IMG/VR virus record: IMGVR_UViG_3300020444_000008
Location: 1-24,775 of that record
DNA length: 24,775 bases
Source: a virus
Reading direction: 5' to 3' (one strand)
Shown here: one piece after another, positions 15,268 to 22,992 of the stretch
Layout of the letters: every line of letters begins with the position of its first letter
Position numbering within the stretch: position 1 is the first letter of the stretch
Notes under the pieces: generated by a model
Told to the model about the DNA's origin: nothing
Seen by the model: the letters and a program-made list of their open reading frames with translations, nothing else
The model's database searches: none
Position numbers and translations under genes: made by a program

Positions 15268-15609
15268 TCAGGGCCTCACGTAGAAGGTGATAAGGGAACC
15301 ATCATCAGATTCGATGCCGTCCAGGTGCATGGTCTTGCCAGCGATCAGCTTGACCGGCTCGCCCGCATTGCTGCGGAACGCGCCCTTGCGGTCATAGCTG
15401 CCCAGCGCGCCTTTCAGCACGCAGATGGTGACCACGCGATCAACCGCACCAGACAGATCATTGATGCGCTCAACGTCCTGCTCGACGATGGCATCGAGCC
15501 CCTCAACCGCCACCGAACCGGATGCGGTGAGGAAGTCGACGCGCCCATCCTTGAGCGAGTCCAGCAGGGTGGCGTCCATGTCGTCTGCCAGATCAGCGAA
15601 GCTGGCCAC
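15268..15609 (-). CDS. gpFII-like head-tail connector protein
   Basis: If translated from the GTG at 15609, just two bases after the capsid stop, this protein has 113 residues, close to lambda gpFII (117). It starts ASFADLADDMDATLLDSLKDG, the helical opening seen in the phage attachment protein family. Beta strands follow (FLTASGSVAVEGLDAIVEQD, RVVTICVLKGALGSYDRKGAF, GEPVKLIAGKTMHLDGIESDD). Such proteins close the portal after packaging and form the tail docking surface. No good ribosome binding site is visible, so translation may depend on coupling to the capsid gene; a longer reading starts at 15651 (GTG). It lies between capsid and gpU-like genes exactly as in lambda. Confidence 0.8.
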   Translation of the reverse strand: MASFADLADDMDATLLDSLKDGRVDFLTASGSVAVEGLDAIVEQDVERINDLSGAVDRVVTICVLKGALGSYDRKGAFRSNAGEPVKLIAGKTMHLDGIESDDGSLITFYVRP

Positions 15610-15611
15610 GG

Positions 15612-16610
15612 TTAGATGGTCAGCGTGCGCACCGCCAGCGGCTTGGTGCACAGGTGCAGCGGGTTGGACTGCGCCTCGCCCGCGATGCCCTTGTCAAAGG
15701 GCATACGCTCCAGCTTGGCGTAGTACGGCAGGCCCTCGGTGTTGACCGTTTCCATGTAGTCCGCCGGGGCGAAGGCACTGATGAACAGGTCCGGCACACC
15801 CTCCGGCACCAGACGGGCCTCGTTGTCAGCCACAAAGGGCTGACCGCTCAGCTTGCCGCGATAGCGCTCCCAGAGGATGCCGCCGAACTCGAACGCCTGG
15901 CGACGGTCACCGCGCAGCGCACTAGCCGCTTCACTGGCAAGGTAGGTCTCGCGCACGTTCTTGTGGGAGATCAGCTTGTTCCAGAAGGTCTTGCCGCACC
16001 ATGCCCGTGCGCCGGTACCGGTGAGCGCTCCCAGCGCGTCCTCCTGAATATCCAGAACCTCAACGCACTTGACGCTGACGTCGGTGGCTTCGTTGTTCAG
16101 TTCAAAGGAGAACGCCTTCGGACGGGTCAGGCCGAAGCGTTGGAAGATATCCAACAGGACTGTCTTGCCATCGGCATCCAGCACCAGGCCGTTGACCGCA
16201 CCGACGCGCTGATACTCGTGAGTGACATCCAGGTTCATCTGCGCTTTGTTCAGGCGGCGTTCGATAACTCGCTGAGCCTGCTGCAGCTCGGTAGTGCTGC
16301 CCACCGCGCGAATGCCCTGGATCTCATCAGCGAGAACCTTAAAGGTCTGCGGCAGGTGCACGGTGTTGAACGGGATCAGTTGACGCTTGTCGGCCAGCAC
16401 GGCCATGCCAACGCTACCGCGCTCGCCCGCGGGCACGAGTGCCAGAGTGGTGCCGTCCTTTTCGATCTGAACAACAGTGGAGTTGACACCCTGCTCAGAG
16501 AACAGGCCCGAGGCACCGATCTGGCCGGCAACCTGCGGAGTGTCATTGATGACAGCCAACAGCGCCATTACGCCGAAGGCTTCATCTTCAAAAAGGGAAA
16601 TCTCAGCCAT
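15612..16610 (-). CDS. Major capsid protein, lambda gpE-like
   Basis: This 332-residue protein is near the length of lambda gpE (341). It begins MAEISLFEDEAFGVMALLAV and has the family-type stretches RQLIPFNTVHLPQTFKVLADEIQGIR, EYQRVGAVNGLVLDADGKTV, FGGILWERYRG and GVPDLFISAFAPADYMETVN. The last also carries the C-terminal strand pattern of gpE capsids. It assembles into the HK97-fold icosahedral shell around the portal and scaffold, is expanded on packaging, and is stabilised by the decoration protein encoded just before it. AAGGAG lies upstream of the ATG. The gene is separated from the decoration gene by an intrinsic terminator, which may lower or time its expression relative to the head genes read earlier. 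Confidence 0.95.
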   Translation of the reverse strand: MAEISLFEDEAFGVMALLAVINDTPQVAGQIGASGLFSEQGVNSTVVQIEKDGTTLALVPAGERGSVGMAVLADKRQLIPFNTVHLPQTFKVLADEIQGIRAVGSTTELQQAQRVIERRLNKAQMNLDVTHEYQRVGAVNGLVLDADGKTVLLDIFQRFGLTRPKAFSFELNNEATDVSVKCVEVLDIQEDALGALTGTGARAWCGKTFWNKLISHKNVRETYLASEAASALRGDRRQAFEFGGILWERYRGKLSGQPFVADNEARLVPEGVPDLFISAFAPADYMETVNTEGLPYYAKLERMPFDKGIAGEAQSNPLHLCTKPLAVRTLTI

Positions 16611-16627
16611 GGTGGGCTCCTTGCAAT

Positions 16628-16649
16628 AAAAAACCCCGCGAGAGCGGGG
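16628..16649 (-). terminator. Intrinsic terminator between decoration and capsid genes
   Basis: On the minus strand CCCCGC and GCGGGG pair around a 4-base loop (TCTC) and are followed by six T, then ATTGC and the AAGGAG of the capsid gene. Read in the direction of late transcription it would lower capsid-gene transcription unless antitermination is active. Confidence 0.8.
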
Positions 16650-16688
16650 TTGAGGGGTAAACAGTCAGATCAGCTCTGCTGGTTTGGG

Positions 16689-17324
16689 TCAGGGCCGGAT
16701 GACGATGCCAAGGGCTGACAGATCAGCGCGCCCGTTAGCGTCTAGGCCAGTCAGCAGGCGCTCGGTGACCTCCGCGTCGCGCACGATGCCGACTGCCATG
16801 ACATCCACATCAGTGGCGTCCACCGGGCCATACAGAATGGCGGAAGCGGTGCGGCGGCCATCGTCCGTGCCGTCATCGTCGTAGGGCACGTATTCGTCCA
16901 GGTTGGCCGTCACCGCCAGCGTGAAGGCATCGCCCTCGGCAAAGTCGGTGCTGCCATCAGCCAGGGTGAAGCCAATGCCTGCAGCCTCAAAGGCAACACC
17001 AACCTCGCCGGTACCGATGACCGCACCGCTCGAGGAGGTGACCTCAAAGGTGCCGCCGTTGGCCGCAGCCTCGGTGATGGTCAGCAGGTACGTGCCAGAT
17101 ACCGCCTCACTGCTGATAGCAATGCTGCCGATGGTGCCGTTGCCGGTGTTGCCACCTGCCGCCGTTGGCACCATGGCGTTGGCCGCGGTGATCATGGCCA
17201 GCAGGGTACCGGCGGCCAACTTGCCGGCCCCGGTGACGATCACAATGTTTTCTCGGCTACGCGCACCGTTGGCCTCCGAAAGGAGGAATTCACCGGCGTG
17301 CACGCCTTCGGTTTTAATACTCAT
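16689..17324 (-). CDS. Head decoration protein, gpD-like with a large insertion
   Basis: This 211-residue protein stabilises the expanded capsid in the lambda gpD manner. Residues 1-50 (GEFLLSEANGARSRENIVIV, KLAAGTLLA) and 143-211 (RTASAILYGPVDAT, RDAEVTERLLTGL) match the two halves of the roughly 110-residue gpD core. Between them lies an insertion of about 80 residues, G/T/S-rich and beta-type (TGNGTIGSIAISSEAVSGTY to FAEGDAFTLAV), that would project from the trimer. Its ATG overlaps the stop of the protease gene (ATGA), and AGGAG precedes it at good spacing. The order protease, decoration, capsid matches lambda C/Nu3-D-E. The insertion could be a display-like surface domain; its role is unknown. 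Confidence 0.9.
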   Translation of the reverse strand: MSIKTEGVHAGEFLLSEANGARSRENIVIVTGAGKLAAGTLLAMITAANAMVPTAAGGNTGNGTIGSIAISSEAVSGTYLLTITEAAANGGTFEVTSSSGAVIGTGEVGVAFEAAGIGFTLADGSTDFAEGDAFTLAVTANLDEYVPYDDDGTDDGRRTASAILYGPVDATDVDVMAVGIVRDAEVTERLLTGLDANGRADLSALGIVIRP

Positions 17325-18526
17325 GCTTGCGCTCCTTTCGAGGCAGTTTGCTGATTACGCCGCTTGGCATACACGGCGCCAGGGTCGACCGCCTTCGCAC
17401 TGGGCGCTGGCTGATCGTCCACCTTGGGGTGGTTGGTGAGTTCAACCTGACCGCTGTTTGCGACCAGCTTGTCGAAGAGCTTGCCTCGGGCCACGTCCAC
17501 CGTAGCGCAGGCCTTGATCAGGTCAGGCGCCATGGCTGCTTGCTTCGCAAGCACACAAAGGGCTTTCACGTCCTTGGCCTGTTTCACGGCAGCCATGACG
17601 GCGGCCTCATCCTTCAGCCCACTGGCCTTGATGATCACGGCAGCGTGGTCAGCGATACCGGCTTTACTGCACTCCGCAACGGCGAGCGCTGCGAGGGCTG
17701 CTTTCTCCGGATCATCGCTGTTCTGCGGATCAGTGGTGGCAGGGTCATCCGTTGCAGGAACATCAGGCTCGGTAGGCTGCTCCGGCTCCTTCTCAACCTG
17801 CGCACGTACCGAGTCAGGCATGTTGCGGTAGCGGTTAAGCACCCGCAGGCCTGCGCTGTTGCGCAAGCTACCAGCGCCGCTGAGCACCTCGTCCACAAAG
17901 CCCATGTCTTTTGCTTCTGCCGCCGTGAGCCAGGTTTCGGCGTTGATCATGCGGCGCAGCTCGGCGTCGTCCACCGTGAGGTTGGGCCGGTGTTTGAAGC
18001 TGGCGATGATGCCCTCCAGCATCTGATCCATGATGTCCGCGAGCTTGCGAAACTCCTCGCTGTCGCCAGCAGCCCAGGCCCAAGGGTTGTGCATCATCAA
18101 CATGGCGTTGTCGTGCATCTGGACCTTGTGGGCGCCCATCGCCACGACGCCGCCCGAGCTGAGGGCAAAGCCGTCGATGCGTGCGGTTACCCGTTCACCC
18201 AAACGCTGCAATGCGTTGTGGATGGCAAAGCCGTCGCCCACCTCACCGCCTACGCTGTTGATCGCTACTACGATCTGGCGCTTCCCATCGTCAGCGGCCT
18301 TCAGCTCTGCCAGGAACTGAGCGGCGGTTTTGCCCCAAGAGCCGATCTCGCCGTAGATTTCGATCTCCAGCGGGGCGGACGGGTCATCGGCATCCATGTT
18401 GTTGATGCGGTACCAGCTGCCGTCCTGCGGCGTGGCATCCCCTTCGCCTTTGTTCATGATCTGCCACGGCACCGTGGCAGCAGCGGCCATTGCAACGGCA
18501 ATGGCACAGTGCAGTTGTTTCTTCAT
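17321..18526 (-). CDS. Capsid maturation protease, ClpP/S49-like, with possible scaffold tail
   Basis: This 401-residue protein cleaves head proteins during prohead maturation, the role of lambda gpC. The ClpP-like domain spans about residues 35-215: INSVGGEVGDGFAIHNAL, then GFALSSGGVVAMGA with Ser123 as the expected nucleophile, then MLMMHNPW with His146. The region WLTAAEAKDMGFVDEV closes the fold. The C-terminal 180 residues are A/K/D-rich and probably helical, ending in VDPGAVYAKRRNQQ, as expected of a scaffold-like part; a separate internal scaffold start could not be shown. The ATG overlaps the portal stop (ATGA), with GAGGAAG upstream. The first 20 residues look like an export signal (KKQLHCAIAVAMAAAATVP), unusual for a cytoplasmic head protein. 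Confidence 0.92.
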   Translation of the reverse strand: MKKQLHCAIAVAMAAAATVPWQIMNKGEGDATPQDGSWYRINNMDADDPSAPLEIEIYGEIGSWGKTAAQFLAELKAADDGKRQIVVAINSVGGEVGDGFAIHNALQRLGERVTARIDGFALSSGGVVAMGAHKVQMHDNAMLMMHNPWAWAAGDSEEFRKLADIMDQMLEGIIASFKHRPNLTVDDAELRRMINAETWLTAAEAKDMGFVDEVLSGAGSLRNSAGLRVLNRYRNMPDSVRAQVEKEPEQPTEPDVPATDDPATTDPQNSDDPEKAALAALAVAECSKAGIADHAAVIIKASGLKDEAAVMAAVKQAKDVKALCVLAKQAAMAPDLIKACATVDVARGKLFDKLVANSGQVELTNHPKVDDQPAPSAKAVDPGAVYAKRRNQQTASKGAQA

Positions 18527-19995
18527 GGTTTGTCTTCCTCGTCGGTGGTGCCCCCGTCGCCAGTGTCCTGAACAGCCGAGGTGTCGGTTTTGTAACTGAG
18601 GCCGAGGCGCTTGGCCCGGGCGTTGTCTTGGGCGTTCTCGTTGTCGATCACTTCCGCGTCGTACCCAGTGCGTAGCGCATGCTCGCTGCGGCTCAGTAGA
18701 CCCGCGCCAATCTCAAGGATCTTGCCCTGCACGTCCTGCACCGGGTGGTGGTATGCCCAGCCCTGCGGAATCCAGCGTGTACGCCGGTAATCCCGGTACC
18801 GAGTTGGGTACTCCGGCAGATCGAGCGCACCGGATAGGTATGCCGCGTCCAGCCAAGCAATACGCACAGGGCGACATAGCTGGTGCACGTAGACCGAGAA
18901 CTGCAACTGCTCAATGCGGCGACGGAAATCATTCAGCAGGATGCGCAGCACCCGATCGCTGATGTCCTTCATGTCGCCGGTGAGCAGTTCATAAGGCAGC
19001 TCTACACCAGCGGCGGCGGCCTGCAGTTGCTGCCGCATGAAGTCGACGTAGGTGTTGCCAGCGTCCGGCGGGTCGGAGAACTCAATCTCCTCGCCCTCCA
19101 GCAGCTCCTGCATTGAGCCCGGCTCCAGGGCAACCATCGGTGTGCCGTCAGCCGCGGTGACTATCCGCTCTCCGGTTACAGGGTCCACCTCTGGCGGGCC
19201 TTCCGACGGCGGCTTCTTGATGAAACCAGCAAACAGGTTGCTGACTTCCTGCCGGAACAACACCGCATCGTCGTAGTTATCCAGCGACTTGAGGCGCAGC
19301 AGTACGGGCGTCAGCCGCGGGATACCGCGTAGCTGGCCAGCCTCCAGCACCTCATAAACGTGCAGCACCTGGTCGGCAGGGATGCGGTGCAAGACATTGA
19401 AGCCAGCCAGCTGCGCACCGCTGTCACCGGGGTTCTGCTGATACATCCAGTACGCGACGCGCTTGCCGACCGCATCAAACTCGATACCGGCCCGCACCAC
19501 GTTGCCGCGCTTGGTTTTGAAGTTGCGATCAATCGGCACAAACTCCGCCGGCAGCACCTGCAGCTGGAAAGGCACAGCAAGCCCGTCACTTTCGCGTCGG
19601 TACCGGTACCGCACGAAGCACTCGCCGGCCTCTTCCACCATCCGGCCAATCAAGGCCTGCAAGCCGTAGAAGTCGGTTCGGCCGTCGGCGTCGGCTTCGT
19701 CGCACCAGTCCTCCCATAGCTCCTGTAGCAGAGAGCGGATCGCATCGTCCTTGATCTGCGGCCGCGGCGTGATGCCGGTACCGATGATGTTGGTGACGCG
19801 CTTGCTGATGGCCGACAGTGCGTACGGGTCGTTTCTGACCGCCGCCCGGCTGCGTCGGCGAAGCAACGGCAGCGCTGGCAGCGCAACACTATTCAGCGCG
19901 GCAGCAGGTGCCTCCCAGCCCTTGGCACGGCGGCCAGTGCCTGCACCGTCATAACTGTTGCGGATGCGTTGTGGGGTAACTCGGAGTCTGCTCAT
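18523..19995 (-). CDS. Portal protein, lambda gpB-type
   Basis: This 490-residue protein forms the dodecameric ring at one capsid vertex, through which terminase packs DNA and the tail later joins. It has the lambda-portal family sequence: NDPYALSAISKRVTNIIGTGITPRPQ near residues 55-80, ELWEDWCDEADADGRTDFYGLQ, EEAGECFVRYRYR, and GFNVLHRIPADQVLHVYEVLEAGQLRGIPRL near the middle. The acidic C-terminal tail (GDGGTTDEEDKP) is common in portals. Length is in the usual range (gpB 533). It overlaps the gpW-like gene at the start (TGATG) and the protease gene at the end, so the head genes form one coupled unit. Confidence 0.95.
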   Translation of the reverse strand: MSRLRVTPQRIRNSYDGAGTGRRAKGWEAPAAALNSVALPALPLLRRRSRAAVRNDPYALSAISKRVTNIIGTGITPRPQIKDDAIRSLLQELWEDWCDEADADGRTDFYGLQALIGRMVEEAGECFVRYRYRRESDGLAVPFQLQVLPAEFVPIDRNFKTKRGNVVRAGIEFDAVGKRVAYWMYQQNPGDSGAQLAGFNVLHRIPADQVLHVYEVLEAGQLRGIPRLTPVLLRLKSLDNYDDAVLFRQEVSNLFAGFIKKPPSEGPPEVDPVTGERIVTAADGTPMVALEPGSMQELLEGEEIEFSDPPDAGNTYVDFMRQQLQAAAAGVELPYELLTGDMKDISDRVLRILLNDFRRRIEQLQFSVYVHQLCRPVRIAWLDAAYLSGALDLPEYPTRYRDYRRTRWIPQGWAYHHPVQDVQGKILEIGAGLLSRSEHALRTGYDAEVIDNENAQDNARAKRLGLSYKTDTSAVQDTGDGGTTDEEDKP

Positions 19996-20219
19996 CAGAT
20001 GCCCTTGCCCCCGTGATACAGCCGCACTGTGCGTGAGCGGCCGGCCTTGCCTGCGCTTTCGCGCGACAGTTGTTTGATGTACTCGGCCTCCAGCATCCGC
20101 AGGCTGGCCAGCTCGGCACGCTGCAGCTCGCGGTCGCCCTTGCGGGTACGCTGTCCCTTCTTCAGGACTTCATCGATCTGCGCCCGAACACCGTCCAGGC
20201 GCTGCTGTGCAGTGCTCAT
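19995..20219 (-). CDS. gpW-like head-tail joining protein
   Basis: This 74-residue protein between large terminase and portal occupies the gpW position of lambda (68 residues). It has two charged helical stretches (QRLDGVRAQIDEVLKKG, RAELASLRMLEAEYIKQLS) and a short basic strand near the end (SRTVRLYHGG), matching the small two-helix plus hairpin design of gpW. In lambda, gpW binds the portal after packaging and provides the site for gpFII. AGGGG precedes the ATG. Assignment is by position, size and pattern. Confidence 0.8.
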   Translation of the reverse strand: MSTAQQRLDGVRAQIDEVLKKGQRTRKGDRELQRAELASLRMLEAEYIKQLSRESAGKAGRSRTVRLYHGGKGI

Positions 20220-20234
20220 GATTTGCCCCTTGAT

Positions 20235-22235
20235 CTATCTGCGGGACAGATACCCGCTGCGTGAAGTGCGACGCCGCGCTGCAGCAGGTGCAGGCGCGGG
20301 AGGTTTGGGCTCTGGCTTACTAGGCGGCGCTGGCGATTCGGGTGGTTCGTCATCACCCGGCGTCTGCGCTGTGATCTCAGTCGGCTCGCTGAACAGGCTG
20401 CGTTGGTTGAACGCAGTGCGCAGACGCTCCCAGTCAGCCACGCTGTAACGCGGGATGCTCAGGTAATGCGCCATGGCGAGGTTGTAAACCAGTAGGTCAA
20501 GCCCTTCGTTTCTGTCAGCCTTGGCTTTGGTCCACTCCACGCGCCGGTACCCGCGCACATAGCGGGTGATCTTCCGTTCGGCCACGCACTGCGCGTAGAA
20601 GTCGTCCGGCAGGTCGCTGGAAAAGTGCAGCGCGCCCGGCCCTTCCTTGAGGCCGTAGCGGTTGTAGATCCAGTCCTTGGCGGTGTCGGTACCGATCAAC
20701 CACAGCTCAGCGCCCTCTTTCTCGGTGGTCCCCTTCCAGGTCACGTCGACCTTGGACGGTCGCTGTGCAATCACAGGCCGTCCGGTCTTGCTCGCGCCTT
20801 TCACCGCGAAGATGTTGCGCCAGCGCCGCAGACGGCAGAACTGGTAAACCTCTTGCGTGTGGTGGCCACCTGAGTCGACCGCTGCAGCACGAATCGACAA
20901 TTCAATGCCCGACGCGTGCAGGTACCGGCGCTTCAGCTCCTCATCGAGCAGCGCCCAGGTGCGGTCATCCTCTGGCCGACCCTGAATCACCTTGTGATCC
21001 ACAATCCAGCGCTCAAGCCCTTCGCCCCATCCGATCACCAGCATTTCAAGCCGGTCGTCTTGGGTATCCACGGCAGCAGTCAGCAGCATGGCCGGCGCCG
21101 GCACAGTACCCAGCCGATAATGCTCGGCCCGCTTCTGCAGCTCCTCGGCCTTGGTCATCTCCTGAGCGCTGTCCCAGACCTCTGCCAGGCGGGTGTTGTA
21201 GAACACCTGCATGGGCTCAAGGTCGCCCTTTGCCAGAGCAGCTGCGGCCTTGTCGTACTGACGGGCCAGATCTACCCAGCTTTTCCAGCCAAGCGGCATG
21301 TAGAGGGCAGACAGGGTGAAGCTGACCGTCTCGCCATCGCCTTCGGCATGGGCACGCCATTCGCCCTTGGCCAACATCTCGGCCTTGTGGTGCTCTTCGA
21401 TAAAAGCACCCTGACCGCTGCAGTGTTCGTTGCAGCAGACCATGCCAGCCCAGCTGTAGTCCTTTGCCCACTTGAGGTTCTGCCACTCCAGGTGCTGGTA
21501 CTCGCCGCAGTACGGGCAAGGCACGTAGTAGTGGCGCTGGTCACCTTGCTCAAACAGATCGGTGATGCGCGAGGCACCCTTAACCGTTGGCGAGCTGGAG
21601 AAATAGAACTTGGCGTTGCGGCCAAAGGTGGAGCCGCGCGCCTCGGCCAGCTCGACCGGGTCGCCTTCGTTCTGGACGTCAACGTCCCAGCGGTCCACCT
21701 CGTCGCCGTACACGTACCGGGCCGACACTTCTGCTAGGTTGGCAGCAGAGCCTGCCGTGGTGACGTACAGCGTGCCGCCCTCAAACTCCTTTGTGTCCAT
21801 CGTGTTGCGTGAGTCGCGTGACCGCGAAACCGCGACTTTCTCGCGCAGCGCTGGCGACGCCTTGACCGTCTTGTCGATACGACCGCTGACCCGCTTGGCC
21901 AACCCAAGGCTCGGCAGCAGCGTCAGGATGTTCGACGGCGCCATGTGAACAACGCCGCCAATCCAGTTCAGGGCGATCTGCGTCTTCATCATCTGCGAGG
22001 CGACCTTGGTCACCACGCGCTTGGCCGGGTGTGCCGGCGACAAGCAGCGCATCGGCTCGCGGGCGTAAGGCGTACGGTCAGTCCGATACGGGCCAGGCTC
22101 TGCTGCCCCGGTATCACGCGGAATCCGCATGTACTCGTCGGCCCACTCATCAATCCAGAGTTCGGGGTCTGGCTCCAGTCCACGACATAACGCCGAGCGG
22201 TACTGCTCGGCACCGTCCGCGTAGTCAATGTTCAT
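20235..22235 (-). CDS. terL: Terminase large subunit, lambda GpA-like
   Basis: This 666-residue enzyme packages DNA by ATP hydrolysis and cuts at cos. The ATG at 22235 (MNIDYADGAEQYR) is preferred; a longer reading to 22280 overlaps the small terminase. The ATPase half has the altered Walker A VASQMMKTQ (Lys84), Walker B YVYGDEVDRW (Asp178, Glu179) and coupling motif FSSSPT. A zinc-binding-type CPYCGEYQH at 240 and CCNEHC near 257-262 follow. The nuclease half has AAVDTQDDRLE (Asp390), AAVDSGGHHT (Asp454) and GLDLLVYN (Asp580), the expected RNase-H-like acidic residues. The C-terminus is proline-rich and basic, as in portal-binding tails. It starts five bases after the small terminase stop. 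Confidence 0.95.
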   Translation of the reverse strand: MNIDYADGAEQYRSALCRGLEPDPELWIDEWADEYMRIPRDTGAAEPGPYRTDRTPYAREPMRCLSPAHPAKRVVTKVASQMMKTQIALNWIGGVVHMAPSNILTLLPSLGLAKRVSGRIDKTVKASPALREKVAVSRSRDSRNTMDTKEFEGGTLYVTTAGSAANLAEVSARYVYGDEVDRWDVDVQNEGDPVELAEARGSTFGRNAKFYFSSSPTVKGASRITDLFEQGDQRHYYVPCPYCGEYQHLEWQNLKWAKDYSWAGMVCCNEHCSGQGAFIEEHHKAEMLAKGEWRAHAEGDGETVSFTLSALYMPLGWKSWVDLARQYDKAAAALAKGDLEPMQVFYNTRLAEVWDSAQEMTKAEELQKRAEHYRLGTVPAPAMLLTAAVDTQDDRLEMLVIGWGEGLERWIVDHKVIQGRPEDDRTWALLDEELKRRYLHASGIELSIRAAAVDSGGHHTQEVYQFCRLRRWRNIFAVKGASKTGRPVIAQRPSKVDVTWKGTTEKEGAELWLIGTDTAKDWIYNRYGLKEGPGALHFSSDLPDDFYAQCVAERKITRYVRGYRRVEWTKAKADRNEGLDLLVYNLAMAHYLSIPRYSVADWERLRTAFNQRSLFSEPTEITAQTPGDDEPPESPAPPSKPEPKPPAPAPAAARRRTSRSGYLSRR

Positions 22236-22239
22236 AGGT

Positions 22240-22821
22240 TCAGCTCTGTGGCTGCAGCACCCGCTCCAGATCCGCCGCACTCAGTCGGCTTGCATCCTCC
22301 AGCACTCGCCGCAGATGGGTAGTCAGTACCCGCTCCAGCTCCCACGGGTCAGTGATAGCCGCCAGCTCTGGCGCTATTTGCTTCGGCAGCCCCAGCACCA
22401 GATCGCGCAGCGCGCGCCCAGCAGCAAAGGCCGCTTCTTCCACCGCCTGACGCTCAACCAGGCTGCCCGCGGCCTTGCGGGCTTCGCTCTCGGCAAGCTG
22501 CGCCAGGTAGTGCTCACGCTGTGCGCGGGACGACTGGTAATCGTATTGGCCGGAGCCCTTCGGTGCCGGCGGAGTGGTATCTGCTGGGGCGGTAGGTGAT
22601 ACGTGAGTACCGACGCCTTTCTCCACCCGCACGCGCTGATGGCGCTCGGCAACCCCTGCTTTGCTCGGGTCCGCACTGGCCTCCAGCAGGGCGCGCGTCT
22701 CTTCGACCAGCACCCTGCCGGATTCATCCAGTACCAGCCGGTCTTGCTTCGCCAGCTTGGATACGTAGGCCTTGGAGCAGCCCATCAGCGCCGCGAATTC
22801 CGACTTGCTGGCTGTCTGCAT
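22240..22821 (-). CDS. terS: Terminase small subunit, Nu1-like
   Basis: This 193-residue protein should recognise cos and recruit the large subunit. The N-terminus (KSEFAALMGCSKAYVSKLAKQDRLVLDESGRV) is a winged helix-turn-helix of the Nu1 type, with the basic recognition helix near residues 15-25. A long charged helical region follows (SSRAREHYLAQLAESEARKAAGSL-like), and the C-terminal part (LGLPKQIAPELAAITDPWELERVLT) would bind the large subunit. Length is close to lambda Nu1 (181). The start is at the ATG at 22821, just downstream of the GTTAAC repeats; GGGTG is the only ribosome-binding-like sequence. It sits directly after a candidate cos region, exactly as in lambda. Confidence 0.93.
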   Translation of the reverse strand: MQTASKSEFAALMGCSKAYVSKLAKQDRLVLDESGRVLVEETRALLEASADPSKAGVAERHQRVRVEKGVGTHVSPTAPADTTPPAPKGSGQYDYQSSRAQREHYLAQLAESEARKAAGSLVERQAVEEAAFAAGRALRDLVLGLPKQIAPELAAITDPWELERVLTTHLRRVLEDASRLSAADLERVLQPQS

Positions 22822-22831
22822 ACCATCACCC

Positions 22832-22875
22832 GTTAACCGTTAACCAAACCCGGTTAACCAGTTCACCCTGTTAAC
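22832..22875. repeat. Cluster of GTTAAC repeats before the small terminase gene
   Basis: GTTAAC occurs at 22832-22837, 22839-22844, 22853-22858 and 22870-22875, plus the near match GTTCAC at 22861-22866. The first three copies are 7 and 14 bases apart. On the minus strand most copies fit TGGTTAACSGG-type sequence. Between cos-like sequence and the small terminase ATG, they are good candidates for terminase-binding sites (cosB) or an operator. Confidence 0.6.
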
Positions 22876-22992
22876 TAACTCTCACGCCCTCCCGCTAACG
22901 AGAAAACGCGAGCCGAATAACCCTTGCTGGTTTCGCCGCCCCAGGGGCCCCGGCCACCCTTCCGGATACCCCGGACGGGCGCCCCGCCAGCC
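22876..22992 (-). other. Candidate cos region (cosN-like motif)
   Basis: The minus-strand sequence GGGGCGGCGA (22933-22942) equals the start of the lambda cosN core GGGGCGGCGACCT. It is followed about 20 bases later by CTCGCGTTTTCTCG, like the lambda CTCGCGGGTTTTCG. It lies between the gpZ-like gene and small terminase, in the lambda order cos-Nu1-A. It contains no convincing gene. The cut position is not proven. Confidence 0.5.

Noticed and set aside
17327-18571. Plus-strand reading frame of 414 codons opposite the capsid protease
   Set aside because: The minus strand has clear ClpP motifs and coupled starts; the plus-strand product is H/V/R-rich and looks like a frame shadow.
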